A DNA stretch of 64,000 bases from Costus lasius (lineage: Eukaryota; Streptophyta; Magnoliopsida; Zingiberales; Costaceae): contig CM050450.1 of NCBI GenBank assembly GCA_027563935.2, positions 92,998,439 to 93,062,438 on the forward strand. Reading direction: 5' to 3'. Positions 44,145 through 57,185 of this stretch are shown in pieces. Each line of letters starts with the position of its first letter. Position 1 is the first letter of the stretch. The notes below the pieces were generated by a model, which saw nothing but the letters and a program-made list of their open reading frames with translations, did not search any database and had not been told where the DNA came from. The position numbers were made by a program, and so were the translations under genes.

Positions 44145-45932
44145 GGTGTTCGTTGTTGCAGGAATCTACAACAATGCAAGAACAGCAAGGTCAGTATCAA
44201 TGTTTAGAATCAATCCAGGACTTAAGAAAGATTCTTTTCTCACTATTTTATCTGACTGAAAAATCCATTAAACAGTCCGAAAGAGTAACACTCTTTTAGT
44301 GAGATGGGATCCAGATTTCATACTTGGTCTCCGCGTCCCGCTCAGGCGAGATAAGATGCACAGAGAGTACAAGCACTAATTTCTGGTAGGTTGTCCCACC
44401 AATCGCCAACCCGTGCGATTCCCCTTCATCTAGGCAATCCAGCAGACTGTGCCAACTGAGTTGGTACAACACAATCTCTGATCCCTTAGATGGCTGCCTC
44501 CATATAGCTAACATATGCCCCATATGTAGCCCACATGGTCAAGCTGACCTGACCTACTCCCTGGACCACCACGTGCTATGCTGAGCAACGAGAAGCGATA
44601 AATCCCTTATCTGTAACACGCAGGTGAAATCACACACCGTCTGAAGATAGATGGACGTGCCCACTGAGTGGGTACAACACGGCTCCAACGATAGTCAGAA
44701 CAGTGAGGTCTCGCGTCAGAAGGCTATCGAGCTTGATATTTTAGCGTTGGATTTTAACGGTCTTTTATCTTCTTAACTATCATGCAAACCCTATGGTGAT
44801 AGCAGAAGATAGATAAATCATGCAAGTCTACTTATTTAAACAATAAAAGAAAGCATGATGATCTTATGTGGTAAACGCCCATAAAGCCTAGGTAAGACCT
44901 TAAGTTATCTTAAGTCTTCACATGCTTCTTGGGTCTTTTGCCTCTCTCCTGGCCCAAACCAGGGCCCAAGCGCTCTCCGCAGCTCAAGTGCGCCCACCAG
45001 GTAGATGTCACTGCTGCATGCGCCTCTGCTATGTGTGCTTTGAGCTCTTGTCAGATTAAAAGTACATTTTAATCTATCTAGACAAGATTGACTCGCAGGT
45101 CAATTACATTTTATAAATTAATTAAAAGTGATGCGCAGATCACAATAAAAATTAATTTACAATTTTAATCCAGGCTCACAGGCCCCAGCACAGCACACAT
45201 GAAAAAGGGCAACCCACATAAGATGAAATAAACATATATCATGGCATCCACTCAACATGTGATCCATTTAACAAGAAAATAAAATTTTTGAAAACCCATT
45301 GGCATCAATTTTAATTTTCTTATGTGCCCTACAACCTTACAACGGTCCATTGATAGGGATCCACTCATCCATCTAGTCAGATCCACTGCCCTTGCATGCA
45401 CCAAGTCCTAACTGACTTGAGTTGACCTAATGGTCAACCATGCATGCGCAAAGGGCTGAACAACCCTCATGAGTTTCGGCAAGCGGGTGTGACCCCGGGC
45501 CTAACTCATGTGTGTTCACTAGTCGTCTCAACCAGACCTCGCTACACGCCCTTGATGCAGTCGACCTATAGCCACCTCGTGCTTGTGCACAGGTGCTATC
45601 TGGTCAACCCATCTAGGCTGTCAGATGGTCTGATCAGACTATTTGGATCTAACCTAGAGGATGCTTTCAACCCCATCAACCCGTCTAAGGGTTTATAGTA
45701 GGCGCCACTTAGATCTAGTGAGGCGCGCATGTGATAAAGTATGTTAAGAAAAAACTACAACTATCAATATGCGCCACCATACATCATACATGCGCAAAGG
45801 AGTAAAACATACATCATGTATTTTCACTAGTTAACATGTAGATGCGCAAAATGCTTCCTACTAGATCTACTTATCAACCACAAAGAAGGATCACAAATCA
45901 TCAAGCAATCATATGATTCTACAAGAACCAAA
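44145..45932 (-). other. Leader of element K
   Basis: Same layout as in L: 3'-splice-like tract next to the ATG, dyads at 44445-44476 (one mismatch in the outer stem) and about 44656-44681, and a GTTGACC-TAAT-GGTCAAC stem near 45422-45439. No coding content. Confidence 0.82.
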
Positions 45933-45944
45933 GCTCTGATACCA
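45933..45944 (-). other. Primer binding site of element K
   Basis: GCTCTGATACCA on the + strand, complement of TGGTATCAGAGC, 2 bp from the 5' LTR. Confidence 0.93.
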
Positions 45945-45946
45945 AT

Positions 45947-47646
45947 TGAAAGTCCCCTTCAAGGGGGAGCGCAAGGAGATGAAACCCTAAATAAGGGGGG
46001 CGCGTGTAATATTTCTAGGGAATTCATCATCAAGATCGCATGTAGTTCATATGATTAACTTGTATAAACGAAAAAGATCTCAAAGGGATGATACCAACGC
46101 CATTAGATTGGATGTCGGCTTGGAAGCAAAGATCAAAAGAGAGCTTCTCCACAAGTGACGCACACAAGATGAGGAATGGCTTCTCCTTGTCGTCTTTGTG
46201 CTAGCAAAGCTTCAAGGGGTCCTTTGTGTGTAGGAAGTTTGAGATGCGAGAGCAAGCCTCTCCTTGGACGAAATCTTCTCGTTGCTTCACGTCTACCACT
46301 TGTCACGAGAGTGTAAGCAAGCCGCATGAGAAGAGTGGAACGTATTGGCGTTTTTGGCGTTGAGAGGAATCGGCATTGATCACATTCCAAAAATGGAATA
46401 TCATTAAGCCATGCGCTCTTGCCAACCAAAAACGCTTAAGCATTGAACCAAGCGTTCACACATGTGAACCGGTTCAAGCTCAATCGATCCAATAGACTTT
46501 GGTCCAAAAAACCAAATCAAATCAGCCCAAGCCATTTGGTCTAGACCATAGTAAACCCTAAGGTTCCAGATCTAACCGTTCATCTCTTGATGCTCATGAT
46601 CTCACCGATCTAGCATCAACTCTCTCGATCGAAGCTTACCGATCTAAAGCCCTAATCAATCAAACATGATCAGACCAGATCTCACTTACAATCAGAGACT
46701 AAATCCCTTTAAACTGAACCCTAACAATTCAGTCCACACGATCTGACTTAAGTAAGCCATATCATCAAATTGTGCGACCCTGAGGGTTTCCTTTAAATGT
46801 CGGTAACGATAACTTACGTTATCACGATCAGTGAGGGGTATCTAGCAACACATCACTGTCTCCCGATATAAAAGAAAGAGTCTTCCAAGACTACACCCAA
46901 ACCACATGCACAAGTGTGAATCTACTTCACTAGGCATACATGTTTCCTTTGCCACTGGATGTTCTTATTGGACAAGCATGTCAAGCCTGTAACTCCAATA
47001 TGATGAGCATGATTAGACCAGATGAACATAGTCACCTGGGTATGCCCATACACTTTCTCAATCATCTCATTCAGGGGGGCCCCCTTTAGAACATCACACT
47101 CCAATCAAGGAGACGGCAATCCTATATCTATCACTAGTGTCCTAACCTGACTCATGATCATTATCCAAGATAGTCTATAACCATTATGTTTCAAATGATA
47201 TTGAACTACCTCAAAACAATGACAATCATCATTTAGAAACACAAGTGATCTCAAGTCAGAGGACATGTGCCACTTGTTGCAAACAAGGATTATTCATATT
47301 GTGACAAGCAATTGAATATCCTAGTAGGGTCTGTCCAGTACATCCAATGTACACATGAGTCTACATCTTATTCCATGCTCGAAGCATCCTATAAGATTAG
47401 AACACAAATTAGTCTCAATCATATCAAGGCTGTCTCATGTTCACCAAGATATCTCGACTAAGGACATTATAGCATGTCAGCCTAGCTGAACAGCATTGTG
47501 ACATTATTCAGAAGTACACTTATTGCAGCAGACAATGTAACATACTGAATAACAACCATTGCCTTTATAAACATAAGAGTTTATATACATGATACTGAAT
47601 AGAATCCCAAGGCCTCAAACATTAGCCTTAAGGGCATACCCCAACA
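45947..47646 (-). repeat. 5' LTR of element K
   Basis: 1700 bp, pair of 29441-31140, with about 11 substitutions seen by eye and no length difference. Followed by the AGTTG duplication. Confidence 0.95.
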
Positions 47647-47728
47647 AGTTGGTACTTGACCATTGGTCTCTATGAGATGATATTATTATATTACTTCGAT
47701 AGGCCGTCCACTTGCAGCAAGCCCATCA
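47647..47728 (+). repeat. Athila-type LTR H, right segment
   Basis: Starts with the duplicated AGTTG and continues LTR H: GTACTTGACCATTGGTCTCT, ATTACTTCGATAGG, ending CAAGCCCATCA. The same order closes LTR G (GTTGACCACAAGATCC...TTATTACTTC...GCATCA), which shows that K was inserted about 80 bp before the end of H. Confidence 0.65.
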
Positions 47729-48525
47729 ATGAACAAATGCTTGATGCGCCCTAAGGAGCTTGTAGGACCAAGGACGACCCTCAAGTCCAACAATTTTGCA
47801 TAGTGGCACTTGAGCGGTACGATGGGTAGAGGGCTCAAGTTAGTTAAATCTAGATTGGGTGTGGCCTACTTGTAATAAATCAGGCTTATTTTCGGTCTGC
47901 ATCAATTTTTTATTTGAGTCAGCTTAATAGATTGAGTGGTTAAATTTCAAGGTCAACATAGAGTATGTTTCTGGATTGGTTCAACTAAATCTTTGTCGAA
48001 TCATGCATTCATGTCAAAGCTTATAAAATTTCCTATTCAACTATACTAATATTGTATTATAATAGTATGTAGATTTTATGTAATTTTATGTTTTAAGTCT
48101 TATTTTGGGGTGGTTCAATGTTAATCTGACCAATTCAATGTAATTTTGTTGGTTTAATGAGTTTTATGTTTGATTCAATTGATCTCCCAATGTTTTAGAG
48201 TGTGTTCTACTAGGTTATGGTCACAGATTGCATGCTAGTTGTATGTTGTTGATGTTCATGTATAAACTTTATATGTAGATCGATTGATTCCCTTGCGTGA
48301 CTTTAATTAATAAATAATTGAATTAATAAGATTATTTGGCATTTAATAAGGTAAGACATTAAACCAGATTTATGTAGATAGGGTTTGCTACTTCTTATTC
48401 CAGTTGATTTGTTAGCATAGAATCTTGTACATGGTAGAAACATTAGTCTTGATGCACAAGTTTACTATACTTGCCTATTACTATGATTTAATACACATGT
48501 TTTATCCATGAGGGGAGAATGTAAT
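47729..48525. other. Unclassified AT-rich sequence
   Basis: No ORF or LTR boundary. It ends with a purine-rich tract (GAGGGGAGAATG, 48510-48521) that would suit a PPT before the LTR-like start TGTCACGGGC at 48526. Confidence 0.35.
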
Positions 48526-51500
48526 TGTCACGGGCAATTTATCTTTTAACTAGAAACCTTGCACCAAGATCGGTAGGACTACTTTCGAAGCCCCCAAGCC
48601 CTAATCTAGAGTAAAGCGTCCAGTTAGGGACACCTAAGTGGAAGCAGCAGGACTCTCAAATTCCCCGTGCCTAGGAGAGGTTCAGTGACTCACCGCCCCT
48701 ACGAGTATGCTCATAGAGATCACACCGCTAACAACTCCGAGTCTGCACTCCTCACTGGTCATAATACCTAACTGGGCCGACTGAATAATTGCAGTATCTG
48801 TGCGCAAAGAGTAAGCAAGGCCGACTCTTCGAGGGGCTGGGCCAAATAATAGCAGATAATAATCAACCAGCCCTACATGGTGCCTAAGGTTTATTTAAAA
48901 CCTAGGGCACCACCCACACACACACCATGTGTTGCCACCTAAGGTGTCATTTGTGCGCCAGCAGGGCCCGCACTTAAGTCGGACAATGGGCTCACCAACA
49001 CTTTAATGTGAACATTGGGTCCAGGCCCAAATTATGTGCACACCCTACGCATGTGTTAGCACGAGCGTCCGTGCCTCCCTTGCGCATCCTTCGCTCAAAT
49101 CCCCAAATTAGGGTGACCCGTCGGGTCGACCTATTGGTGTATTTAACTCAAACAAGTAACCCGAGCACAAGCAACCTCTATGCTTGTCTACAACGCCAGA
49201 TGCTCAGGGATCAACACCATTCATCGCGCTCAGTGTGCTTTGAGAGTCATGCTAAATCGCAGGCGCATCACAGTAATCATGTTGTGGATGGTTCAGTGAC
49301 GGAGTCATAGGGTATGCACATCCATGTACCCCTGGAAGACACCTGGGAGGACTCCCTAGGACTTGACGTGGATACCCCCAAATTTTTGGCCCCAAAAGAA
49401 CTCCAAATCACACATGCGCAAAAACTCACAGGCCAAGATGGACTCATGGCCGCGGCTGTGAAAGCTTTTATGCCAATAGTCTAGACTGCAAACTCCCTAC
49501 TGCTTCTATTCATGGGTCGTGATGGACTCATAGCCACAGCTGTGAATATTTCCATGCCCAAGCAACAGACTACAAGTTTTCCCCAGTTGAAAGTCATGGG
49601 CCGTGACCTAGCCGTGAAAGTTTCTATGCCTTATAGTCAGCCTACAAACTCCTCCCAGTCGACTTTCATGGGCTGTGATGGATGCACGGCCAAGGCTGTG
49701 AAAGTCTCAGAAGACCAGAAAACATAAGTACTGTTCATGGGGCAGTGATCCTAATGAAGTTCCCCCACACCAGATCCGATAGTGTGGATTATTAGCTCTT
49801 CATCCACGTCAACAAAGCTGATTCACCCATTGAATGTCACGAATTTCCCAACCAGGCTTCCTCAAGACCTAACAAAAGTCTGCTACAACAACCGTCTGCT
49901 CAACACTGCCCGAGAGTTGGCCAGTATCGTGTAGAACCAGCCCACCATCAGTAGGTTCTGCTACTTCATCGTGGCCTACTTGGAGATGGTGTAGTGCAGA
50001 CAACGGTCTAGTCAACATCCCAAGATCTCCGGTCCAAGCGCTAACCTCATGATATTCTAGTTCATTTAGTTGGTAGTTGCTACTTTATGTTAGTTAGGAT
50101 TTTATTCCCTAAGCATTTTGTGCTTATGGGGTGTGTAAGGGGGTAGTTGGCTTCTCCAACAACCCTCCTTCATGTCTTTGGTGTGAGCTATGCCCTCTTT
50201 ATCTATAAAAGAGAGTGGGCTACTAGCATTTTCTTTCAGTTCTTGTTGTAGTAGCTGCTTCCCCACGCGAAGCCTAGGTGATGCAGGAGAAGCCAGCACT
50301 AAAGAAGGGGATGAATCGGATGAGAAAACACACCCCCCCCCCCAAAACTTTTCTGCGCACTGAACACGGGCAGGCCATGATGCTCGTCATGGGTGTGACG
50401 ACCACGGCGAAGAATCCAGGAAGTAAGCACGGCTGTGCGTGCAATCACGTGCAGGCCGTGATGAGCTCGGCAAAATCTAGCTGCCCTAATCACAGCTGTG
50501 ATCATGATCACTGCCAGGCCGTGATCACCTCAGTGGAAATCAGAAAAATCGGTGATTTCAGATGCGAATACGTTCACAGCCATGCGTCCCATCACAGCTA
50601 GGCCATGATCACTTTAGCAGGCTCTGGCATAACTAATCATGGCCGTGAGCAGAAGCACGGCCAGGCCGTGATCACCTCTGAAGACACTGTTTTGCCCTGG
50701 CGACCCCGTTTTGATGTGCACAACCCTGCCCACCATGTTCATCCATCTAAGGAGGACTCAAAGGAGCCCGAGAAGGTGGAAATATGGTGATCCCAATGCT
50801 CATCCCAATCACGAGACCGCTACATGGGAGTTGTTAGCCCATTATCGATCCATATCGAAGTGCGCCCACCTAAGGGCCATGCAACCCAACCCCATGTAGG
50901 CCTAGCCCAAGACGGACCGCATAACCATCTCAACAATATGGCCCAAGAGAACGCAACGACGGTTGTGAACCAGCCCACAACATCCAAGTTATGTTGCTTC
51001 ATCACGGCGTGTTCTGAATGCGTCTAACCAGTCGGCTGTACACAAGGACGAAGAATCAAAGGACATGCACTAGTTTCACTTTAGTTGTTAGGAGTTTGTT
51101 TCATTTTTGTTTTTAGCTGCAGCTTGACCACTTTTTGGGGCTGCAAGAGTAGGTAGTTGTTGCAACTTCTATTTTGTCTTGTTCATACCCCTCTACCCCA
51201 CTTATTTTATAAAAGAGGAGGATAGGTTGCTTAATTCCTTAGTTCTCTCATAGAGGCAAAGTTCTCCTGGTGAGTTGCGAGAGCCTCCAGCATGTGGGAT
51301 CGTGGTTAGTGCCTTGATTCTGATGTTTGTATGAGTCTTGGTCGGAGCCTCGGCTCCTTGTTGTATTTCTAGCTTTGCTCTTGCTTTGCAAGAAGTAAAT
51401 CTACCGTCTCCAGTGGGTCGAGTTCGCCTGTCTCTTGACATTCGTTGTGTTTTTGTGTCACTGTGATTCCATTTTCATCCCTTGACCCCATAGGTATCTA

Positions 51501-51560
51501 ATCATCAGAGGCATGGATCCTTGCTGCTTCCTTGGTGTGATTTCAGATTATAGGTGTGCG
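48526..51560 (+). repeat. LTR-like region N, possibly two related LTR copies
   Basis: Starts TGTCACGGGC after a PPT-like tract. Two modules about 1 kb apart share the same order: GGCCGTGA/CACAGCTGTGA-type dyads (49436-49700 and 50350-50690), a phrase CAGCCCAC...GCTTCATC, then a promoter-like TATAAAA (50204-50210 and 51208-51214) followed by GAG-rich sequence. No coding domain recognised; short ORFs inside the repeats are not convincing. May be a decayed Ty3/gypsy-type element with tandem LTR promoter modules. Confidence 0.4.
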
Positions 51561-53280
51561 TGAAGAGTCCCCTTCAAGGGGGAGCGCAGGCAGATAAAAC
51601 CCCTTTCTAGAGGGGGGCGAACCCTAGAGCATGCGGAAAATGTACTCTTCTAGGGTTTCAATAAAAATCGTTTGCATGAACACATATATATGATCAACTT
51701 TATATGTATTGCAAAGATCAAGTTTGAGATCTTTTACCATAGCCATGATAAAGGGTGTCGGCTTGGAAGCAAGAGGGCAAGTAAGCACTCCTCCAAAGAA
51801 AACACACACTAGATAAGAGATGGCTACCCTTTAGGATCTTCCTTGTGCTAGCAAGAGATCTCCCCAAAGTTCCTTGTCGTGTGTTGATGATGAGATGTGC
51901 TTGGCCGAGAGCTACCTTGTCCAAGTCCCTCTCTTCGTCGAATGAAGGAGACAAGAGAGTAATTGGCAAATTGCGTTGAGGTTTCTTTTTCATTCAAGTG
52001 ATGGCGTTACACTTCCAAATATGGAAGGTTATCAAGCCATGCGACCACTTGAAGAAAAACCGCCCAAGATGCCTTTAAACCTTGAACCATACGTTCACCC
52101 ATGTGAACCAGTTCAAGCCAATTAGGTTCAATTCAATTCGGTTCAAAAACCCAAATTAAACCAGCCCAAGCCATGGTCTAGATCTCTATGAACCAAACGG
52201 TTCAAGATCTAACCGTTCATCTCTTGATGCTCTTGATCTCTTCGATCTAGCATCCATACTCTCGATCGAAGCTTACCGATCTGAAGCCCTAATCAATCAA
52301 ACATGATCAGACCAGATCTCACTTACAATCAGAGTCTAATCTCCTTTTAACTGAACTAAAACAATTCAGTCCACACGATCTGACTTAAGTAAGCCATATC
52401 ATCAAATTGTGCGACCCTAAGGGTTTCCTTTAAATGTCGGTAACGATAACTAACGTTATCACAATCAGTGAGGGGTATCTAGCAACACATCACTGTCTCC
52501 CGATATAAAGGAAAGAGTCTTCCAAGACTACACCCAAACCACAGCACAAGTGTGAATCATTTCACAAGGCATACATGTTTCCTTTGCCACTGGATGTTCT
52601 TATTGGACAAGTGTGTCAAACTTGTAGCTCCAATATGATGAGCATGATTAGATCAGATGAACATAGTCATCTGGGTATGGCCATACACTTTCTCAATCAT
52701 CTCATATAAGGGGGGCCCCTTTAGAACACCACACTCCTTCCACAAGGAGACGGCAATCCTTTATCTATCACTAGTATCCGAACCTGACTCATGATCATTA
52801 TCCAAGATAGTCTATAACCATTATCTTTCAAATGATATTGAACTACCTCAAAATAATGACATTCATCATTTAGAAACACAAGTGATCTCAAGTTAAAGGA
52901 CATGTGCCACTTGATGCAAACAAGGATTATTCACATTGTGACAAGCAATGGAATATCCCAGTAGGGTCTGTCCAGTACATCCAATGTACCCATGAGTCTA
53001 CATCTTATTCCATGCTCGAAGCATCCTATAAGATTAGAACACATATTAGTCTCAATCATATCAAGGCTGTCTCATGTTCACCAAGATATCTCGACTAAGG
53101 ACATATAGCCTGTCAGCCTAGCTGAACAGCTTTGAGACATTATTCAGAAGTACACTTATTACAGCAGACAAGGTAACAACCTGAATAATAACCATGCCTT
53201 TATAAACACAAAAGTTTATTACATGATACTGCTACAATCCCAAAGGCCTCAAACATTAGCCTTAAGGGCATACCCCAACA
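51561..53280 (-). repeat. 3' LTR of element J
   Basis: 1720 bp. The + strand begins TGAAGAGTCCCCTTCAAGGG, containing the CCCCTTCAAGGGG palindrome, and ends CATACCCCAACA. Confidence 0.95.
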
Positions 53281-53291
53281 ATCTCCCACTT
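53281..53291 (-). other. Polypurine tract of element J
   Basis: ATCTCCCACTT on the + strand next to the 3' LTR, as in the other copies. Confidence 0.88.
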
Positions 53292-53300
53292 GCACTTAAT

Positions 53301-56300
53301 CTAATGGTTGAGAAATCTCAAACCCATATTATTACAGTGCTTCTCATGCTTCTGGTGCGCCAGAGGCTTGGTAAGCGGGTCTGCCAGATTGTCATCTGTA
53401 TGAACCTTGCATATTTTGATCTCGCCTCGATCAATGATCTCCCGGATCAAGTGAAACAGTCTCTGTATGTGCTTGGACTTCTGGTGCGACCGTGGTTCCT
53501 TTGCTTGTGCGATTGCTCCAGTGTTATCACAGAAGATAACCAAAGGATCTGCACTCGAAGGAACGACACCAAGTTCTCTCACAAACTTACGAATCCACAC
53601 TGCCTCCTTGGATGCTTCCGAGGCTGCAACATACTCGGCTTCTGTTGTGGAATCAGCAACAGTTGACTGTTTGAAACTTTTCCACACCACTGCTCCACCA
53701 TTCAAGCTAAAAACATAGCCTGATTGCGATCGGAAATCATCCTGGTCCGACTGGAACGAAGCGTCAGTATATCCTTCAATACTGAGTTCTTCCTGACCAC
53801 CATATATCAAGAACATATCTTTGGTCCTCCGCAGATATTTTAAAATGTTCTTGACCGTAATCCAGTGCGCCACATCTGGATTACTTTGGAATCGACTGGT
53901 CACGCTTAACCCGTAAGCGACGTCAGGGCGAGTACACAACATCGCATACATAATGGACCCAATAGCCGAAGCATAAGGCGTATTGTCCATTTCATCTTTC
54001 TCAGTCTGTGTTTGTGGACACTGACTCTTCGAAAGATTCAGACCATGTCTGAGTGGAAGATATCCACGTTTAGAATTCTCTAAATGGAATCTTTCCAGGA
54101 CTTTATCGATGTAAGTACTCTGGCACAGCCCGAGAAGCCTCTTAGATCTATCTCTGTAGATCTTCACACCTAGTACATAGGCTGCTTCTCCTAGATCTTT
54201 CATCTGGAAACATTTTCCTAACCATGCTTTAACAGCATGCAGTTCAGGAATATCATTTCCAATGATCAAGATATCATCGACGTAGAGGACTAGGAAAGTA
54301 ATCACGCTCCCACTAAACCTCTTATATACACACGGGTCATCTTCGTTCTTGATGAAACCAAACTCAGAGATTGATTCATCAAAACGAATATTCCAGCTTC
54401 TAGATGCTTGTTTAAGTCCATAAATGGACTTCTTTAACTTGCATATTTTATGACGATCTGATGGATTCGTGAAACCTTCAGGTTGTGTCATATACACATC
54501 CTCATCCAGATTTCCATTAAGGAAAGCTGTTTTCACATCCATCTGCCAGATCTCATAATCGTAATATGCAGCTATCGCGAAAAGAATCCGAATAGACTTG
54601 AACATGGCTACAGGTGAGAAAGTTTCATCATAATCTATCCCGTAGATTTGTTTGAAACCTTTCGCAACTAGCCTGCCTTTATAGGTAACCACGTTACCAT
54701 CCATGTCAATCTTCTTCTTGAAGATCCATTTACAGCCTATAGGGATTACTCCCGGAGGCGGATCAACCAAATCCCAGACTTGGTTATCTGACATGGAGTC
54801 CATCTCGGCTCGCATAGCTTCAAGCCATCTTGCTGACTCCGGTCCACTGACCGCATCCGCATAAGTGAGGGGTTCATCATTATCAATGATGTAGACTCCG
54901 TCATAGCGCTCAGGCTGTCGACGGATCCTTCCCGATCTTCGCGGTTCCCGTGATATCTGAGCCTCAGGTTGTTCATTAACCTGATTTACCGGCTCAGGCT
55001 CATCCAACTGTGCTTGACTACTTTGTCCTTCCTCTGGATTCTCATCCAGCCTTATTTCTCTCCCACTGGCCTCTTGCAGAAGAAACTCCTTCTCAAGAAA
55101 TATGGCCGTCCGAGCAACAAATACTTTGTTCTCTTTGGGATCGTAGAAATAATAACCCTTACTTTCCTTAGGGTAACCGACAAATATACATTTCTCAGAT
55201 CTGCTCTCCAGTTTCCCAGAGGCGAGCTTTTTGACATAAGCCTCGCAACCCCAGATCCTGATAAATGTCAAGCTTGGCTGTTTCCCATACCATAACTCAT
55301 ATGGCGTCTTAGAAACTGCCTTGGATGGCACTCGGTTTAGTACCTTTGCAGCTGTTTCCAGTGCAAAACCCCAAAAGGAGTATGGAAGAGTAGCCTGACT
55401 CATCATAGAACGAACCATATCAAGTAACGTTCTATTTCTCCTCTCGGACACACCATTCCATTGCGGTGTTCCTGGCGGAGTGAGCTGTGAGATAATCCCA
55501 CACTCCTTTAGATAGTCAGTAAACGCATGACTTAGGTATTCTCCACCTCGATCAGAACGAAGTGCCTTGATATTTCGGCCTAACTGATTTTGTACTTCAT
55601 TTTTGAACTCTTTGAACTTGTCAAAAGATTCACTTTTATGTCTCATCAGATAGACATACCCATACCTACTGAAATCATCAGTAAAGGTAATGAAGTACTG
55701 ATAGCCACCTCTGGCATGTTTACTAAATGGCCCACACACATCACTGTGTATGAGGTCAAGTAAACCTGAAGCCCTTTGACCTTTATTTGGAAAAGGTGAC
55801 TTCGTCATTTTACCCATCAAACAAGCTTTGCATGTATCAATCTCCTCATAGGAGAATGATCCCAGCAGTCCATGATCATGCAACCGCTTAATGCGTTTCT
55901 CGTTTATATGGCCTAAACGACTATGCCATAGCAAGGTGCTGTCATCAGCATTCTTGGCTTTCTTATTATCAATGTTATGTATAGAACTTTCCATGTCCAA
56001 CATGTATAACCCATTGTTAATTGAACCAGTAGCATAAACAATATTACCATAAGATAAAACACACTTTGAAATATTGCATTCAAAGGCAAATCCTTTCCTG
56101 ACAAGAGCAGGAATGGAGATAATATTTTTAGTTATACTGGGAACAAAATAACAACTGTTTAGTTCCAATACAAGTCCAGATGGTAAAGAAATGAAATAGT
56201 CTCCTACAGCAACAGCAGCAACCCGTGCCCCGTTTCCAACGCGTAGGTCTACCTCATGCTGTCCCACCTGTCTTCTTCTCTTGAGTTCCTATACATTTGA

Positions 56301-57185
56301 ACAAATGTGAACTCCACATGCAGTGTCCAACACCCATGAAATAGAAGAAGATGAAACCATGACTTCCGTCACGTATATACCTGAGCCAGAAGCGATGCTT
56401 CCCCTCTTATCTCCTTGGAGCGCTTTACAGTCCTTTTTCCAGTGACCCAGCTGGCCACAGTGGAAACACCTGTTGTCCTTCGACCGCTTCACCTTCTGTT
56501 TCAGAGCCTTACTGTAGTTCTTGACAGGGGCCTTGCCCTTCTTCCCCTTCTTCTTGTTCCTAGAAGGAACCAGTAAGACAGAGGTTGAAGGCTTTCCCTT
56601 CAGAGTTTCCTCAGCAGTCAAGAGCATATTCAGCAGCTCTGCCGGAGTACAATCGATTTTGTTCATATTAAAGTTAATAATGAACGCATCGAAAGAGGGC
56701 GGGAGAGACTGCAGAATTATGTCTACAGCAAGCTCCTGGTTAATGGTATGCCCCAGTTTCTCTAGAGCCTCCTTGTGCCCAATCATCTTGAGCACGTGAG
56801 CTCCAACTGGGCTCCCTTCAGCCAGTTTGCTCTGAAAGAAGAGCTTCGTCAGATTATAGCGTTCTGTCCTCGCCTGTGCAGCATACAGCATCTTGAGGTT
56901 CGCAATAATCTCTATAGCCGACATATCCTCATGCTGACGCTGCAGCGGTGGCGTCATAGACGCTAGCATCAGGCAAGCGACATCAATGCTATCATTGACA
57001 TGCTTTTCATAGGCTTCACGAACCGCCCTTGCGGCGTTCGCAGCGGGTTGAGGCAGCACTGCCGTCTCGAGGACATACAGTTTCCTCTCTGCCTTAAGAA
57101 CGATCTTAAGGTGTCCGAACCAGTCAGAGAAGTTCGGCCCAGCAAACTTCTCCCTTTCCAGTAGGGATCGCACATTGAAGCTCAT
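53301..57185 (-). pseudogene. gag-pol of element J, full length with one stop
   Basis: 3885 bp, exactly the length of the intact L gene. Start ATG at 57185 (MSFNVRSLL). All domains are present: gag, CFHCGQLGHWKKDC, protease WVLDTAC, HHCC, DD35E, YVDD and RNase H. A TAG at 56289-56291 replaces glutamine codon 299, just after the protease active site (CGVHICSNV), so only gag and the start of protease could be translated. The next open stretch, 53301-56267, covers the rest. The change is one C to T in a CAG context; no frameshift. It could still yield gag protein, which might act in trans. Confidence 0.96.

Larger units (their letters stand above)
29441..47646 (-). mobile_element. Copia element K, minus strand, split by element L
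   Basis: Ty1/copia element with 1700-bp LTRs (29441-31140 and 45947-47646), perfect target duplication AGTTG (29436-29440 and 47647-47651), PPT, PBS and gag-pol. Its coding region is cut by element L (33259-42352) with duplication CTTGA. Without L and one CTTGA its length is 9107 bp. By eye its LTRs differ at about 11 sites, the most of the four complete elements, as expected for the host of a later insertion. Confidence 0.96.

Noticed and set aside
49008..50899. Short ORFs (71-107 codons) in region N as host genes.
   Set aside because: They follow repeated dyad phrases and have no recognisable domain or gene structure.
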